Below, in pieces: positions 1 to 9,238 of a stretch of 64,000 nucleotides of DNA; position 1 is the first letter of the stretch; each line of letters begins with the position of its first letter. The notes beneath the pieces were generated by a model. That model was not told the DNA's origin, made no database searches, and saw only the letters and a program-made list of their open reading frames with translations. The translations under genes and the position numbers were made by a program. The DNA is taken from the NCBI RefSeq assembly GCF_014290175.1, contig NZ_JACOOR010000004.1, forward strand, positions 248,001 through 312,000, read 5' to 3'. The DNA comes from Anaerosacchariphilus hominis (GTDB lineage Bacteria > Bacillota > Clostridia > Lachnospirales > Lachnospiraceae).

Positions 1-121
1 TCTTCGGACCGAGCGTCTGGGCGAGATGATCGGAGGCATGGGACATTGCACCGCCTGTTTTACCGGCGATTATCCCATCGCGCCGCCCACCGAGGATATC
101 CGCGGCAGCTTTGAAAAGTAG
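1..121 (+). CDS. purF: Amidophosphoribosyltransferase, C-terminal end (partial)
   Basis: Only the last 39 codons are present, read from base 2 to a TAG at 119-121. The tail contains CTACFTGDYP, which resembles the conserved C-terminal Cys-rich stretch of clostridial PurF. PurF makes phosphoribosylamine from PRPP and glutamine, the first committed step of purine synthesis. The following gene is purB, another purine gene, which supports the call. The assignment rests on a short tail, so it is likely rather than certain. Confidence 0.7.
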   Translation, partial: LRTERLGEMIGGMGHCTACFTGDYPIAPPTEDIRGSFEK

Positions 122-253
122 CGGGAAGATCCGGATAAAATGGGATTGAGATATTCCGGCGAATATAGTAAGATAGAAGAAGCAGTAAGTATTACGGCGG
201 CATTTATTATAGAAGTAAGGCTGTAATGAAGCCTATAAAGAGGAGAGAAAGCA

Positions 254-1687
254 ATGAGTACAGACAGATATGTAAGTCCCTTATCCGAGCGATATGCCAG
301 CAAAGAGATGCAGTATATCTTTTCTCCGGACAAGAAGTTCCGTACCTGGAGAAAACTGTGGATCGCCCTGGCGGAGACGGAGAAGGAGCTGGGACTGCCC
401 ATTACCCAGGAGCAGATCGATGAGTTAAAGGCTCATCAGGACGATATCAACTATGACGTGGCAAAAGCGCGGGAAAAGGAAGTGCGTCATGATGTTATGT
501 CCCATGTATATGCCTACGGATGCCAGTGCCCCAAGGCAAAGGGAATCATCCATCTGGGTGCCACTTCCTGCTATGTGGGGGACAATACCGATGTGATCAT
601 TATGACCGAAGCTCTGAAACTGGTCAGAAGAAAGCTGGTCAATGTGTTAAATGAGCTGGCAGCCTTTGCGGATAAGTATAAGGATCTGCCGACCCTGGCT
701 TTCACCCATTTCCAGCCGGCGCAGCCCACCACTGTGGGAAAGCGGGCCACCCTGTGGATGCAGGAGTTTTGTCTGGATCTGGAGGATCTGGAGCATGTGA
801 TTTCCACCATGAAGCTTTTGGGATCTAAGGGAACCACCGGCACCCAGGCCAGCTTCAAGGAGCTCTTTGAGGGTGATGAGGATAAAATCAATCAGATCGA
901 TCCCATGATTGCGGAGAAGATGGGCTTTAAAGAGTGCTATCCGGTATCCGGACAGACCTATTCCCGGAAGGTGGATACCAGGGTTCTGAATGTGCTGGCA
1001 GGCATCGCGGCCAGCGCCCATAAAATGTCCAATGACATTCGCCTTCTGCAGCATCTGAAGGAAGTAGAAGAACCCTTTGAAAAGTCACAGATCGGTTCCT
1101 CTGCCATGGCATACAAGCGGAACCCCATGCGTAGCGAGCGGATTGCGTCCCTGTCCCGTTACGTCATCGTGGATGCCCTGAATCCGGCCATTACCAGCGC
1201 TACTCAGTGGTTTGAGCGGACTCTGGATGATTCCGCAAATAAGCGTCTGTCCGTTCCTGAGGGCTTTTTGGCTATCGACGGTATTCTGGATCTGTGCCTG
1301 AACGTGGTGGACGGCCTGGTGGTATATCCGAAGGTTATCCACAAGCATCTGATGGCAGAGCTGCCTTTCATGGCCACCGAGAATATCATGATGGACGCAG
1401 TTAAAGCAGGCGGTGACCGTCAGGAGCTTCATGAACGTATCCGTGAGCTTTCTATGGAAGCGGGACGGAACGTGAAGGTAAACGGCAAGGAGAATAATCT
1501 TCTGGAGCTTATCGCGGAGGATCCGGCATTTGGGCTTTCTCTGGAAGATCTGCAGAAGACAATGGATCCTTCCCGCTATGTGGGACGGGCGCCCGAGCAG
1601 GTGGATATGTTCCTGAGCCGGGTGGTGAACCCGATTCTGGACAAATATCAGGATATGCTGGGTGAAAAAGCGGAAATTAACGTATAA
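254..1687 (+). CDS. purB: Adenylosuccinate lyase
   Basis: 477 residues, typical for the family. PurB cleaves SAICAR to AICAR and adenylosuccinate to AMP, both releasing fumarate. The fumarase/aspartase superfamily signature [10 protein letters not shown] lies at about residues 281-290. [10 protein letters not shown] (about 103-112) and [14 protein letters not shown] (about 152-165, with a catalytic-type His) are the other conserved blocks. ATG 254 follows AGAGGAGAGAAAGC, a good ribosome binding site. About 130 bp with no recognisable element separate it from purF. A strong terminator follows at 1748. Confidence 0.97.
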   Translation: MSTDRYVSPLSERYASKEMQYIFSPDKKFRTWRKLWIALAETEKELGLPITQEQIDELKAHQDDINYDVAKAREKEVRHDVMSHVYAYGCQCPKAKGIIHLGATSCYVGDNTDVIIMTEALKLVRRKLVNVLNELAAFADKYKDLPTLAFTHFQPAQPTTVGKRATLWMQEFCLDLEDLEHVISTMKLLGSKGTTGTQASFKELFEGDEDKINQIDPMIAEKMGFKECYPVSGQTYSRKVDTRVLNVLAGIAASAHKMSNDIRLLQHLKEVEEPFEKSQIGSSAMAYKRNPMRSERIASLSRYVIVDALNPAITSATQWFERTLDDSANKRLSVPEGFLAIDGILDLCLNVVDGLVVYPKVIHKHLMAELPFMATENIMMDAVKAGGDRQELHERIRELSMEAGRNVKVNGKENNLLELIAEDPAFGLSLEDLQKTMDPSRYVGRAPEQVDMFLSRVVNPILDKYQDMLGEKAEINV

Positions 1688-1747
1688 TTTACCCTTGCAT
1701 TTAGGGGAAAAGTGTGTTACATTGTAATAGATTAATAGCGCGGCCGA

Positions 1748-1780
1748 AAAGAGTGAACGAAAGTTCACTCTTTGTTTTTG
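1748..1780 (+). terminator. Rho-independent terminator after purB
   Basis: A perfect 11-bp stem (AAAGAGTGAAC / GTTCACTCTTT) closed by a GAAA tetraloop is followed by GTTTTTG. It separates purB from the rimP operon. Confidence 0.85.
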
Positions 1781-1830
1781 AAAAATAGTTTCGAAAAGCA
1801 GGGATGCCGCCCCGAGGTGAAAGGAAGACT

Positions 1831-2298
1831 ATGACAAAAAGAGAAGAGTATGAACAGAAGACGGAACAGCTTCTTGCGCCGATCATGGAAGCCAACGGAT
1901 TTGAGATGGTGGACGTGGAGTACGTGAAGGAAGCCGGGACCTGGTATCTGCGGGCTTATATTGACAAGCCGGGCGGAATCACTGTGGACGATTGTGAGAT
2001 CGTGAACCGGGCGCTGGGAGCTCTGCTGGACCGGGATGATTTCATTGAAGAGTCTTATATACTGGAAGTCAGCTCTCCGGGACTTGGACGGCCGCTGAAA
2101 AAGGAACGGGATTTTGTCCGGAGCCAGGGAGAAGAGGTGGAGATCCGAACCTACCGTATGGTAGAGAGACAGAAGGAGTTCCGGGGTGTATTAAAAACCT
2201 GGGATAAGGAAACGGTAACTATTGAGACAGAGGAAGGACAGGAACAGGTATTCGACAGAGACAATATCGCCCTGATCCGGCTGGCATTCGATTTTTAA
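1831..2298 (+). CDS. rimP: Ribosome maturation factor RimP
   Basis: 155 residues. RimP helps assemble the 30S subunit. The N-terminal half has the expected GFEMVDVEYVKE block. The centre carries EVSSPGLGRPL, the family hallmark, at about residues 80-90. The C-terminal part is the Sm-like beta-barrel. I chose ATG 1831 because GAGGTGAAAGGA lies just upstream. An in-frame ATG at 1804 would add nine residues that sit over this ribosome binding site. It is the first gene of the nusA-infB operon. Confidence 0.94.
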   Translation: MTKREEYEQKTEQLLAPIMEANGFEMVDVEYVKEAGTWYLRAYIDKPGGITVDDCEIVNRALGALLDRDDFIEESYILEVSSPGLGRPLKKERDFVRSQGEEVEIRTYRMVERQKEFRGVLKTWDKETVTIETEEGQEQVFDRDNIALIRLAFDF

Positions 2299-2334
2299 TA
2301 TATTTTGGATAAAAAACGAGGAGGAAGAATTAGA

Positions 2335-3507
2335 ATGAACACAGAACTGCTGGATGCACTGGAAGTGCTGGAGAAAGAAAAGGACATCAGCAAAGAGACT
2401 CTGCTGGAAGCCATTGAGAATTCTCTGCTGACAGCCTGCAAGAATCATTTTGGCAAGGCCGATAATGTGAAGGTAAATATCGATCCGGTGACCTGCCAGT
2501 TTTCCGTATACGCAGAAAAGACTGTAGTGGAAAAGGTAGAAGACGATGTGATGGAGATCAGCCTGGCAAATGCCAAGATGATCGACCCCAAGTATGAGCT
2601 GGGCGATATCGTAAATGTGGAGATCAAGTCCAAAGAGTTCGGACGTATCGCCACTCAGAATGCCAAGAACGTGATTCTCCAGAAGATCCGCGAGGAAGAG
2701 AGAAAAGTACTGTTTAACCAGTATTACGGTATGGAGAAAGACGTGGTTACAGGAGTGGTACAGAGATATCTGGGCCGTAATGTGAGCGTGAACCTGGGTA
2801 AGGTGGACGCTATCCTGAATGAGAATGAGATGGTAAAGGGCGAAGTATTCAAGCCCACCGAGCGTATCAAGGTCTATATCCTGGAGGTAAAGGATACCAC
2901 CAAGGGACCGCGTATCCTGGTGTCCAGAACCCATCCGGAGCTGGTAAAGCGTCTGTTTGAGTCCGAGGTGACCGAGGTGCGGGATGGCACCGTGGAGATT
3001 AAGAGCATCGCCCGCGAGGCAGGCTCCAGAACCAAGATCGCAGTCTGGTCCAACGATCCGGACGTGGATGCGGTAGGCGCCTGCGTAGGTATGAACGGCG
3101 CCCGTGTCAATGCCATCGTAAACGAACTGCGCGGTGAGAAGATTGATATTATCAACTGGAACGAGAATCCGGCCCTGCTTATCGAGAACGCTTTAAGTCC
3201 GGCCAAGGTCATTGCCGTACTGGCAGATCCGGATGAGAAGACCGCGAAGGTGGTAGTTCCCGATTATCAGCTGTCCCTGGCCATCGGTAAGGAAGGACAG
3301 AACGCCAGACTGGCAGCCCGTCTTACCGGTTTCAAGATCGATATCAAGAGCGAGACCCAGGCCCGTGAGATCGAAGGCTGGCTGGATGTAGACGAGGATG
3401 AGTACGAGGATTTCGAGGAGTATAAGGAGTCCCAGGCTTACGAGGAGGCACAGCGCCAGGAAGCGGAAGAGGCTGAGCAGGCAGAGGAAGAGAGTCAGGA
3501 TGAATAA
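2335..3507 (+). CDS. nusA: Transcription termination/antitermination factor NusA
   Basis: 390 residues. NusA binds RNA polymerase and modulates pausing, termination and antitermination. Visible parts are an N-terminal polymerase-binding domain, an S1 domain at about 130-200, a first KH domain with GACVGMNGARVNAI near residue 247, and a second KH domain with SLAIGKEGQNARLAARL near residue 314. A very acidic Glu-rich tail follows from about residue 350. ATG 2335 is preceded by GAGGAGGAAG. A TTG at 2305 is in frame but would place this ribosome binding site inside the gene. The stop overlaps the ylxR start by 8 bases. Confidence 0.96.
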   Translation: MNTELLDALEVLEKEKDISKETLLEAIENSLLTACKNHFGKADNVKVNIDPVTCQFSVYAEKTVVEKVEDDVMEISLANAKMIDPKYELGDIVNVEIKSKEFGRIATQNAKNVILQKIREEERKVLFNQYYGMEKDVVTGVVQRYLGRNVSVNLGKVDAILNENEMVKGEVFKPTERIKVYILEVKDTTKGPRILVSRTHPELVKRLFESEVTEVRDGTVEIKSIAREAGSRTKIAVWSNDPDVDAVGACVGMNGARVNAIVNELRGEKIDIINWNENPALLIENALSPAKVIAVLADPDEKTAKVVVPDYQLSLAIGKEGQNARLAARLTGFKIDIKSETQAREIEGWLDVDEDEYEDFEEYKESQAYEEAQRQEAEEAEQAEEESQDE

Positions 3508-3772
3508 AAAGATACCCATGCGCCAGTGCGTCGGCTGCCAGGAGATGAAGAGCAAAAAGGAAATGCTCCGGGTTCTGAAGACGGCGGAGGACGAGATCGT
3601 GCTGGATGCCACAGGCCGGAAGAACGGCCGGGGCGCGTACCTGTGTTTTTCCAGGGAATGTCTGGCAAAGGCCCGGAAAAACAAGGGACTGGAGCGTTCC
3701 CTGAAGATGAGCATCCCGTCTGAGGTATATGACAGTCTGGAAAAGGAGCTGGATGAACTTGGCACAGAATAG
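3500..3772 (+). CDS. ylxR: YlxR family (DUF448) RNA-binding protein
   Basis: 90 residues. The diagnostic start MRQCVGCQEMKSKKEMLR has the conserved Cys pair and Arg of the YlxR family, and GRKNGRGAYLC further on is also typical. These small proteins are nearly always encoded between nusA and the L7Ae-like gene, as here. A nucleic-acid-binding role is inferred from fold and context. ATG 3500 sits inside the nusA 3-prime end, and the long in-frame upstream extension would read through nusA in another frame. Confidence 0.93.
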   Translation: MNKKIPMRQCVGCQEMKSKKEMLRVLKTAEDEIVLDATGRKNGRGAYLCFSRECLAKARKNKGLERSLKMSIPSEVYDSLEKELDELGTE

Positions 3773-4067
3773 AGTATATTCCATGATTGGAATCGCGCAG
3801 AAGGCCGGAAAGCTTGCCAGCGGCGAGTTCGCCACAGAGCATGCGGTGAAGTCCGGCAGAGCGGCGCTGGTGATCGTATCAGACGCAGCGTCGGAAAACA
3901 CGAAGAAAAAGTTTCGCAATATGTGTGAGTTTTACGAAGTACCGGTGTACTTCTACGGTGGAAAGGAAGAGCTTGGGCACGCCATGGGAAAGGAATTCCG
4001 GGCATCTCTGGCCGTACTGGACAGCGGACTTGCAAAGAGTATTGAGAAAAACCTGAATATAGAATAA
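3753..4067 (+). CDS. ylxQ: L7Ae/L30e-like RNA-binding protein (YlxQ)
   Basis: 104 residues with the L7Ae/L30e/S12e fold pattern: the N-terminal block [13 protein letters not shown], then [17 protein letters not shown]. Family members bind kink-turn-like RNA, but the target of YlxQ is not known from sequence. ATG 3753 follows AAAAGGAGCTGG and lies within ylxR, giving a 20-base overlap that suggests translational coupling. It is followed at 32 bp by infB. Confidence 0.9.
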   Translation: MNLAQNRVYSMIGIAQKAGKLASGEFATEHAVKSGRAALVIVSDAASENTKKKFRNMCEFYEVPVYFYGGKEELGHAMGKEFRASLAVLDSGLAKSIEKNLNIE

Positions 4068-4099
4068 CGGAGGTAGTTAGTTTGGAGGGGAAAAGCCAT

Positions 4100-6853
4100 A
4101 TGAGTACACATACAGATGAGCAGGAAGCAGTAAAGAAGGCTGAATCGCCCAAGACAGAGGGAGCGGCAGCACAGGAGGGAGCACCTGCGGCTCCGCCTAA
4201 GAAGAAAAAGATTATCGCGGTATATAATACCCATAACAGCAAGACCGGTATCAAGGATCCCAGAACCGAGAAGAAGCGCAGCGCCCCGTCCCGCCCGGCG
4301 GGAACCACAGCGGCACGTCCTGCAGCGAAGTCCGCGGCAGCGCCCGCGAAGCCTGCGGCACCGGCACCGAAGCCTGCGGAGGCACCGGCAGCAAAGCCTG
4401 CCACAGAGAACACAGCAGCCAGACCGGCGGCAGCACCCCAGACCCGTCCGGCTTCCACGGAAAGCGGAAGAGGCGGTCAGGGACGCCCGGCACAGAACCG
4501 TGACGGCCAGAGAGGCGGGTACCAGAACCGTGATGGTCAGAGAAGAGACGGCCAGGGAGGCGGCTATCAGAACCGCGACGGCCAGAGAAGCGGATACCAG
4601 AACCGCGATGGTCAGAGAAGAGACGGCCAGGGAGGCGGCTATCAGAACCGTGACGGCCAAAGAGGCGGATACCAGAACCGTGATGGTCAGAGAAGAGACG
4701 GTCAGGGAGGCGGCTATCAGAATCGCGACGGCCAGAGAGGCGGATACCAGAACCGTGATGGTCAGAGAAGAGACGGCCAGGGAGGCGGCTATCAGAACCG
4801 CGACGGCCAGAACAGAGGAGGCCAGGGAAGAGACAACCGTCGTTCTTCCATGGATATCCCCGCAGCACCGGTAGAGCTTCGCAAGACCGAGAACCGCAGA
4901 GCGGAGAACAAGAATCGCAATGATGATACCAAGAAGGATAAGAACACAAAGTTCAATGACAACTGGAACGGCAAGCCGTCTCAGGGCGGACGTCGTCCGA
5001 ACCAGGGAGGCAATCGTCCGAATCAGAAGGGCGGCAAGGGAGTTAAGGGCGCTGTTCAGACACGTCAGCCGGCTCCGGCACCCAAGAAAGAAGACAATAC
5101 ACCCAAGGTGATCGAGATCCCGGAGATGATCAGCATCCATGATCTGGCAGAGAAGATGAAGATTCAGCCTTCTGTAATCATTAAGAAGCTGTTCCTGGCA
5201 GGTAAGATGGTGACCGTAAACTCCGAGCTGGACTTCGAGGCAGCCGGCGAGCTGGCCATGGAGATGAATTTCGATCCGGTTCCCGAGGAGAAGGAAGATG
5301 TGATCGCGAAAATGCTGGAGGATAGCGAGGATGGAGCGGAGACTCTGGTTCCCCGTCCGCCGGTAGTCTGCGTCATGGGTCATGTAGATCATGGTAAGAC
5401 TTCCCTTCTGGACGCCATCCGTGACACCCATGTGATCGATCGCGAGGCAGGCGGTATCACCCAGCACATCGGTGCTTACGTGGTTACGATCAACGGCCAG
5501 AAAATCACCTTCCTGGATACACCGGGACATGAGGCATTTACCGCTATGCGTATGCGTGGAGCGAATTCCACCGATATCGCGATTCTGGTGGTAGCTGCAG
5601 ACGACGGTGTGATGCCCCAGACTGTAGAGGCGATTAACCATGCCAAGGCCGCAGGCATCGAGATCATCGTGGCCATCAATAAGATTGATAAGCCCAGCGC
5701 AAACATTGAGCGCGTAAAGCAGGAGCTGACTGAGTACGAGCTGATCCCCGAGGACTGGGGCGGTAGCACCATCTTCTGCCCGGTATCCGCGCATACCCAT
5801 GAGGGTATTGATAACCTGCTGGAAATGATTCTGCTGACATCCGAGGTTCTGGAACTGAAGGCAAATCCGAACCGCCGTGCGAGAGGTCTGGTCATCGAGG
5901 CAGAGCTTGACAAGGGCAAGGGTCCGGTTGCGACCGTACTGGTACAGAAGGGTACCCTGCATGTGGGCGACCCCATTGCCGTAGGCTCCTGTCACGGTAA
6001 AGTCCGCGCTATGATGGATGATAATGGCCGCCGTGTGAAAGAGGCGGGTCCGTCCAAGCCGGTGGAGATCCTGGGTCTGAACGACGTGCCGAACGCCGGA
6101 GAGATCTTCGTATCCCCGGAGACCGACAAGGAGGCGAGAGCCTTTGCGGAGACCTATGTAAAAGAGAGCAGAGAGAAGCTTATTGAGGATACCAAGCTGA
6201 AGATGTCCCTGGACGATCTGTATTCCCAGATCCAGTCCGGAAACCTGAAAGAGCTGAACATCATTGTGAAGGCCGACGTACAGGGTTCTGTGGAGGCCGT
6301 AAAGCAGAGTCTCCTGAAGCTTTCCAACGAGGAAGTAGTAGTCAAGATCATCCATGGCGGCGTAGGAGCTATCAACGAGTCCGACGTGAGCCTGGCAGCA
6401 GCGTCCAATGCTATCATCATCGGCTTCAATGTGCGTCCTGACGCCACAGCCAAGGAGACTGCGGAGCGCGAGAAGGTAGATCTGCGTCTGTACCGTGTCA
6501 TCTACGACGCTATCAACGACGTGGAGGCGGCCATGAAGGGTATGCTGGATCCCATCTTCGAGGAGAAGGTTCTGGGCCACGCAGAGGTACGTCAGATCTT
6601 CAAGGCATCCGGTGTGGGCAATATTGCCGGATCCTATGTGCTGGACGGTGTATTCCAGAGAGGCTGCAAGTGCCGTATCACCCGGGAGGGCGAGCAGATC
6701 TTCGATGGCCCGCTGGCTTCCCTGAAGCGTTTCAAGGACGACGTGAAGGAGGTCAAGGCAGGCTACGAATGCGGTCTGGTCTTCGAGAAGTTCAACGACA
6801 TCAAGGAGCTGGATATCGTAGAGGCTTACACCATGGTAGAGGTGCCGAGATAG
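4100..6853 (+). CDS. infB: Translation initiation factor IF-2
   Basis: 917 residues. IF-2 is the GTPase that places initiator tRNA on the 30S subunit. A long disordered N-terminus is rich in Ala/Pro and then in Gly/Gln/Arg/Asp repeats (4497-4830). It is followed by the IF2_N motif [13 protein letters not shown] (about 345) and the G domain: GHVDHGKTS (about 426), DTPGHEAF (about 472), NKID (about 526). ATG 4100 follows GGAGGGG with good spacing. A TTG at 4082 is in frame but less likely. Length and domain order fit clostridial IF-2. Confidence 0.97.
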   Translation: MSTHTDEQEAVKKAESPKTEGAAAQEGAPAAPPKKKKIIAVYNTHNSKTGIKDPRTEKKRSAPSRPAGTTAARPAAKSAAAPAKPAAPAPKPAEAPAAKPATENTAARPAAAPQTRPASTESGRGGQGRPAQNRDGQRGGYQNRDGQRRDGQGGGYQNRDGQRSGYQNRDGQRRDGQGGGYQNRDGQRGGYQNRDGQRRDGQGGGYQNRDGQRGGYQNRDGQRRDGQGGGYQNRDGQNRGGQGRDNRRSSMDIPAAPVELRKTENRRAENKNRNDDTKKDKNTKFNDNWNGKPSQGGRRPNQGGNRPNQKGGKGVKGAVQTRQPAPAPKKEDNTPKVIEIPEMISIHDLAEKMKIQPSVIIKKLFLAGKMVTVNSELDFEAAGELAMEMNFDPVPEEKEDVIAKMLEDSEDGAETLVPRPPVVCVMGHVDHGKTSLLDAIRDTHVIDREAGGITQHIGAYVVTINGQKITFLDTPGHEAFTAMRMRGANSTDIAILVVAADDGVMPQTVEAINHAKAAGIEIIVAINKIDKPSANIERVKQELTEYELIPEDWGGSTIFCPVSAHTHEGIDNLLEMILLTSEVLELKANPNRRARGLVIEAELDKGKGPVATVLVQKGTLHVGDPIAVGSCHGKVRAMMDDNGRRVKEAGPSKPVEILGLNDVPNAGEIFVSPETDKEARAFAETYVKESREKLIEDTKLKMSLDDLYSQIQSGNLKELNIIVKADVQGSVEAVKQSLLKLSNEEVVVKIIHGGVGAINESDVSLAAASNAIIIGFNVRPDATAKETAEREKVDLRLYRVIYDAINDVEAAMKGMLDPIFEEKVLGHAEVRQIFKASGVGNIAGSYVLDGVFQRGCKCRITREGEQIFDGPLASLKRFKDDVKEVKAGYECGLVFEKFNDIKELDIVEAYTMVEVPR
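4497..4830 (+). repeat. 75-bp tandem repeat inside infB
   Basis: The motif GATGGTCAG recurs at 4532, 4607, 4682 and 4757, an exact 75-bp (25-codon) period over about four units. Each unit encodes two copies of a [12 protein letters not shown] segment separated by RDGQGGG. Differences between units are mostly synonymous (C/T at wobble positions), so the peptide pattern is kept more tightly than the DNA. The encoded region is predicted to be disordered and RG-rich. Confidence 0.9.
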
Positions 6854-6860
6854 GCTTAGT

Positions 6861-6938
6861 ATCGCACTGCGGCGAAGAGGTAGTATGTCGCTAAAGCGAC
6901 TCGCCGCAGGCGGAGAATCCTGAAAAGCAGGATTCTAT
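6861..6938 (+). repeat. Dispersed structured repeat, copy 1
   Basis: A 78-bp intergenic block between infB and rbfA contains three nested palindromes: GTCGC-TAAA-GCGAC, CGCCGCAGGCGG and AGAATCCTG-AAAAG-CAGGATTCT. A second copy lies at 42486-42563. It falls in the middle of an operon and ends 17 bases before rbfA, so it must be transcribed. Confidence 0.8.
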
Positions 6939-6954
6939 CCCGAGGTAAAATAAT

Positions 6955-7350
6955 ATGAGAAAAAACAGTATTAAAAATACAAGAATCAACGGCGAGGTGC
7001 GCCGGGAGCTGAGCAATCTCATTCTGAATGAGATCAAGGACCCGCGTATCTGCCCCATGACTTCCGTGGTGGAGGTGGAGGTGGCGCCGGATCTGAAGAC
7101 CGCAAAGGCATATATCAGCGTGCTGGGCGACGAGCAGGAACAGAAGGATACCCTGGCGGGTCTTAAGAGCGCGGAGGGTTATATCCGCCGCGCCCTGGCC
7201 AAATCTATCAACCTTCGCAACACTCCGGAGATTCGTTTTGTGATGGATCAGTCGATAGAGTACGGTGTCAATATGTCGAAAATGATCGACGATGTGAACC
7301 GGAACAGCAGAAGGGAAGAGGATGATAAGGATGATCAAGCTGGCGAATGA
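6955..7350 (+). CDS. rbfA: Ribosome-binding factor A
   Basis: 131 residues. RbfA is a KH-fold 30S maturation and cold-shock factor. The sequence has the family pattern: an N-terminal basic helix with RINGEVRRELSNLI, then KDPRI, then the beta-strand VVEVEVAPDLKTAKAYISV, and EIRFVMDQSIEYG near the C-terminus. The acidic, charged tail overlaps the start of the next gene by about 20-30 bases. CCCGAGGTAAAATAAT before ATG 6955 supplies the ribosome binding site. Confidence 0.95.
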   Translation: MRKNSIKNTRINGEVRRELSNLILNEIKDPRICPMTSVVEVEVAPDLKTAKAYISVLGDEQEQKDTLAGLKSAEGYIRRALAKSINLRNTPEIRFVMDQSIEYGVNMSKMIDDVNRNSRREEDDKDDQAGE

Positions 7351-8293
7351 GCTGCAGAATGTGAAGACGGTTGCGATTTCCGGACATATCCGGCCTGACG
7401 GGGACTGTGTGGGTTCCTGTCTGGCAGTCTGGAATTATATTCAGGATAATTACCCGGATATTGAGGCGGACGTGTATCTGGAACAAATCGTGCCCAAGTT
7501 CCGGTTCCTGCGGGGCGCGGATCGGGTAAAGACCGAAGTGGGAGAGGCGAAGACCTACGATCTCTTCCTGTCCCTGGACGCCAGCGACAAGGAGCGTCTG
7601 GGAAGCGCGGCAGTTTACTTTGACAGCGCAGTCCATACCGTCTGCATCGATCATCATATCACCAATCCCGGTTTTGCCGAGAAAAACTGGATCGTGGCCG
7701 AAGCCAGTTCCGCGTCGGAGCTGGCCTGGGAGACCATGGAGGAGAATAAGATCTCCTGGTATACGGCGGAAGCTCTCTATATGGGGATCGCCCATGACAC
7801 CGGAGTCTTCCAGTACTCCAATACCTCTCCGAAGACCATGCAGATCGCCGGAAGCCTGATTGCCAAGGGCATCGATTTCAGCCGGATCGTGGACGATACT
7901 TTTTATAAAAAGACCTATGTGCAGAATCAGATTCTGGGCCGGGCGCTGGTGGAGAGCATTCTTCTCTTAGACGGCCGGGTCATTGTAGGCCGGATCCGGG
8001 AGCGGGATCTGGATTTCTATGGAGCCACCTATGCAGATCTGGATGGTATTGTCAGTCAGCTTCGGGTGACCGAAGGAGTAGAGGTAGCCATTTTCCTCTA
8101 TGAGACGGGCAACCACGAGTACAAGGTCAGCCTTCGTTCCAACGGACCGGTGGATGTGAGCGCCGTATGCGCTTATTTCGGAGGCGGCGGCCATGTGAAG
8201 GCCGCAGGCTGCACCATGCACGGGACCATCTACGACGTGATCAACAATCTGACTTTGCATATCGAGCAGCAGCTTAAGGAAGCGGAGCAGTAA
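7331..8293 (+). CDS. nrnA: DHH/DHHA1 family phosphoesterase, NrnA-like nanoRNase/pAp phosphatase
   Basis: About 320 residues. NrnA-type enzymes degrade 2-5-nt RNAs and dephosphorylate pAp; some relatives hydrolyse cyclic dinucleotides. Metal-binding motifs are clear: GHIRPDGDCVGS (about 17-28), the DHH motif DHHITN (about 106), and the DHHA1 substrate motif GGGGHVKAAG (about 284). Two in-frame ATGs exist, at 7322 and 7331. GAAGAGG lies at a workable distance only for 7331. Its position between rbfA and truB is the usual one in Firmicutes. Confidence 0.92.
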   Translation: MIKLANELQNVKTVAISGHIRPDGDCVGSCLAVWNYIQDNYPDIEADVYLEQIVPKFRFLRGADRVKTEVGEAKTYDLFLSLDASDKERLGSAAVYFDSAVHTVCIDHHITNPGFAEKNWIVAEASSASELAWETMEENKISWYTAEALYMGIAHDTGVFQYSNTSPKTMQIAGSLIAKGIDFSRIVDDTFYKKTYVQNQILGRALVESILLLDGRVIVGRIRERDLDFYGATYADLDGIVSQLRVTEGVEVAIFLYETGNHEYKVSLRSNGPVDVSAVCAYFGGGGHVKAAGCTMHGTIYDVINNLTLHIEQQLKEAEQ

Positions 8294-8310
8294 AGAGACA
8301 GGAATAAAGA

Positions 8311-9225
8311 ATGAATGGTGTAATCAATGTCTATAAAGAAGCGGGCTTTACCTCCCATGATGTGGTAGCGAAGCTCCGCGGAATCGTAAAACAGAAAAAG
8401 ATCGGCCATACTGGAACTCTCGACCCGCAAGCGGAGGGAGTTCTTCCTGTATGTCTGGGAAATGCCACCAAGCTCTGTGGCCTGCTGACGGAAAAGGAAA
8501 AGACCTACCGGGCGGTGCTGCTGCTGGGAGAGACCACCGATACCCAGGACACCACCGGACAGGTGCTGACGGAGGCACCTGTGACTGTGGACGAGGAAAC
8601 GGTACGACAGGCCGTTTTGAGCTTTTTGGGAGACTATGCTCAGATTCCTCCCATGTATTCTGCCCTGAAGGTGAACGGGAAGAAGCTTTACGAGCTGGCC
8701 CGGGAGGGAAAGGAGATCGAGCGCCAGGCCCGGAGAGTGCGGATTCTGGAGATAGAGATTCATGAGATCCGGCTTCCGGAGGTGACTTTCAGCGTTACCT
8801 GCTCCAGCGGCACCTATATCCGGACCCTGTGCCAGGATATCGGAGAAAAGCTTGGCTGCGGCGGCTGTATGAAGAGTCTGCTGCGGACTAAGGTGGATCG
8901 GTTTGAACTGAAGGACGCTTATAAGCTTTCAGAGTTGGAGGAGCTTATGAAGGCAGGCCGGATTGAAGAAGCTCTGCTTCCGGTGGATGATGTCTTTGCC
9001 CGGTGTCCCGCCGTGCGGATCCGGCCGGAGAGCGATCGTCTGATCCGAAACGGCAATCCTTTTGAGAAAAAGGATATGGCGGAGCTTACCGGAGAGAACC
9101 CCATGGAGGGAACGGAGCTGGAGCGAAGCTGCGTGCGGGTCTACGGGTCCGACGGCGTGTTCCTGGGGCTTTACCGTCGGGAAAGGAACGGCAGGCGTTA
9201 TAAGCCGGAAAAAATGTTTTTATAA
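8311..9225 (+). CDS. truB: tRNA pseudouridine(55) synthase TruB
   Basis: 304 residues. TruB makes the universal psi-55 in the tRNA T-loop. The catalytic block GHTGTLDPQAEGVLPV lies at about 32-47, with the nucleophilic Asp near 38. KTYRA, YSALKVNGKKLYELAR and the C-terminal CSSGTYIRTLCQDIG block are also present. A C-terminal PUA-like extension follows. The gene is 17 bp downstream of nrnA and 13 bp upstream of ribF. Confidence 0.96.
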   Translation: MNGVINVYKEAGFTSHDVVAKLRGIVKQKKIGHTGTLDPQAEGVLPVCLGNATKLCGLLTEKEKTYRAVLLLGETTDTQDTTGQVLTEAPVTVDEETVRQAVLSFLGDYAQIPPMYSALKVNGKKLYELAREGKEIERQARRVRILEIEIHEIRLPEVTFSVTCSSGTYIRTLCQDIGEKLGCGGCMKSLLRTKVDRFELKDAYKLSELEELMKAGRIEEALLPVDDVFARCPAVRIRPESDRLIRNGNPFEKKDMAELTGENPMEGTELERSCVRVYGSDGVFLGLYRRERNGRRYKPEKMFL

Positions 9226-9238
9226 AAAGGATTTACTT

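Noticed and set aside
3193..4458. Minus-strand 421-codon frame antisense to the nusA-infB junction
   Set aside because: Shadow of well-supported plus-strand genes; composition is dominated by Ala, Arg, Ser and Leu from antisense reading.
4497..4830. Regular repeats that could suggest a CRISPR array
   Set aside because: The repeats are tandem, without unique spacers, and lie in frame inside infB.
3953..6580. Minus-strand open frame of 875 codons antisense to infB
   Set aside because: It exists because the GC-rich, repetitive infB sequence lacks stops in that frame. It has no ribosome binding site, no recognisable domain, and low-complexity content that mirrors the infB repeats.
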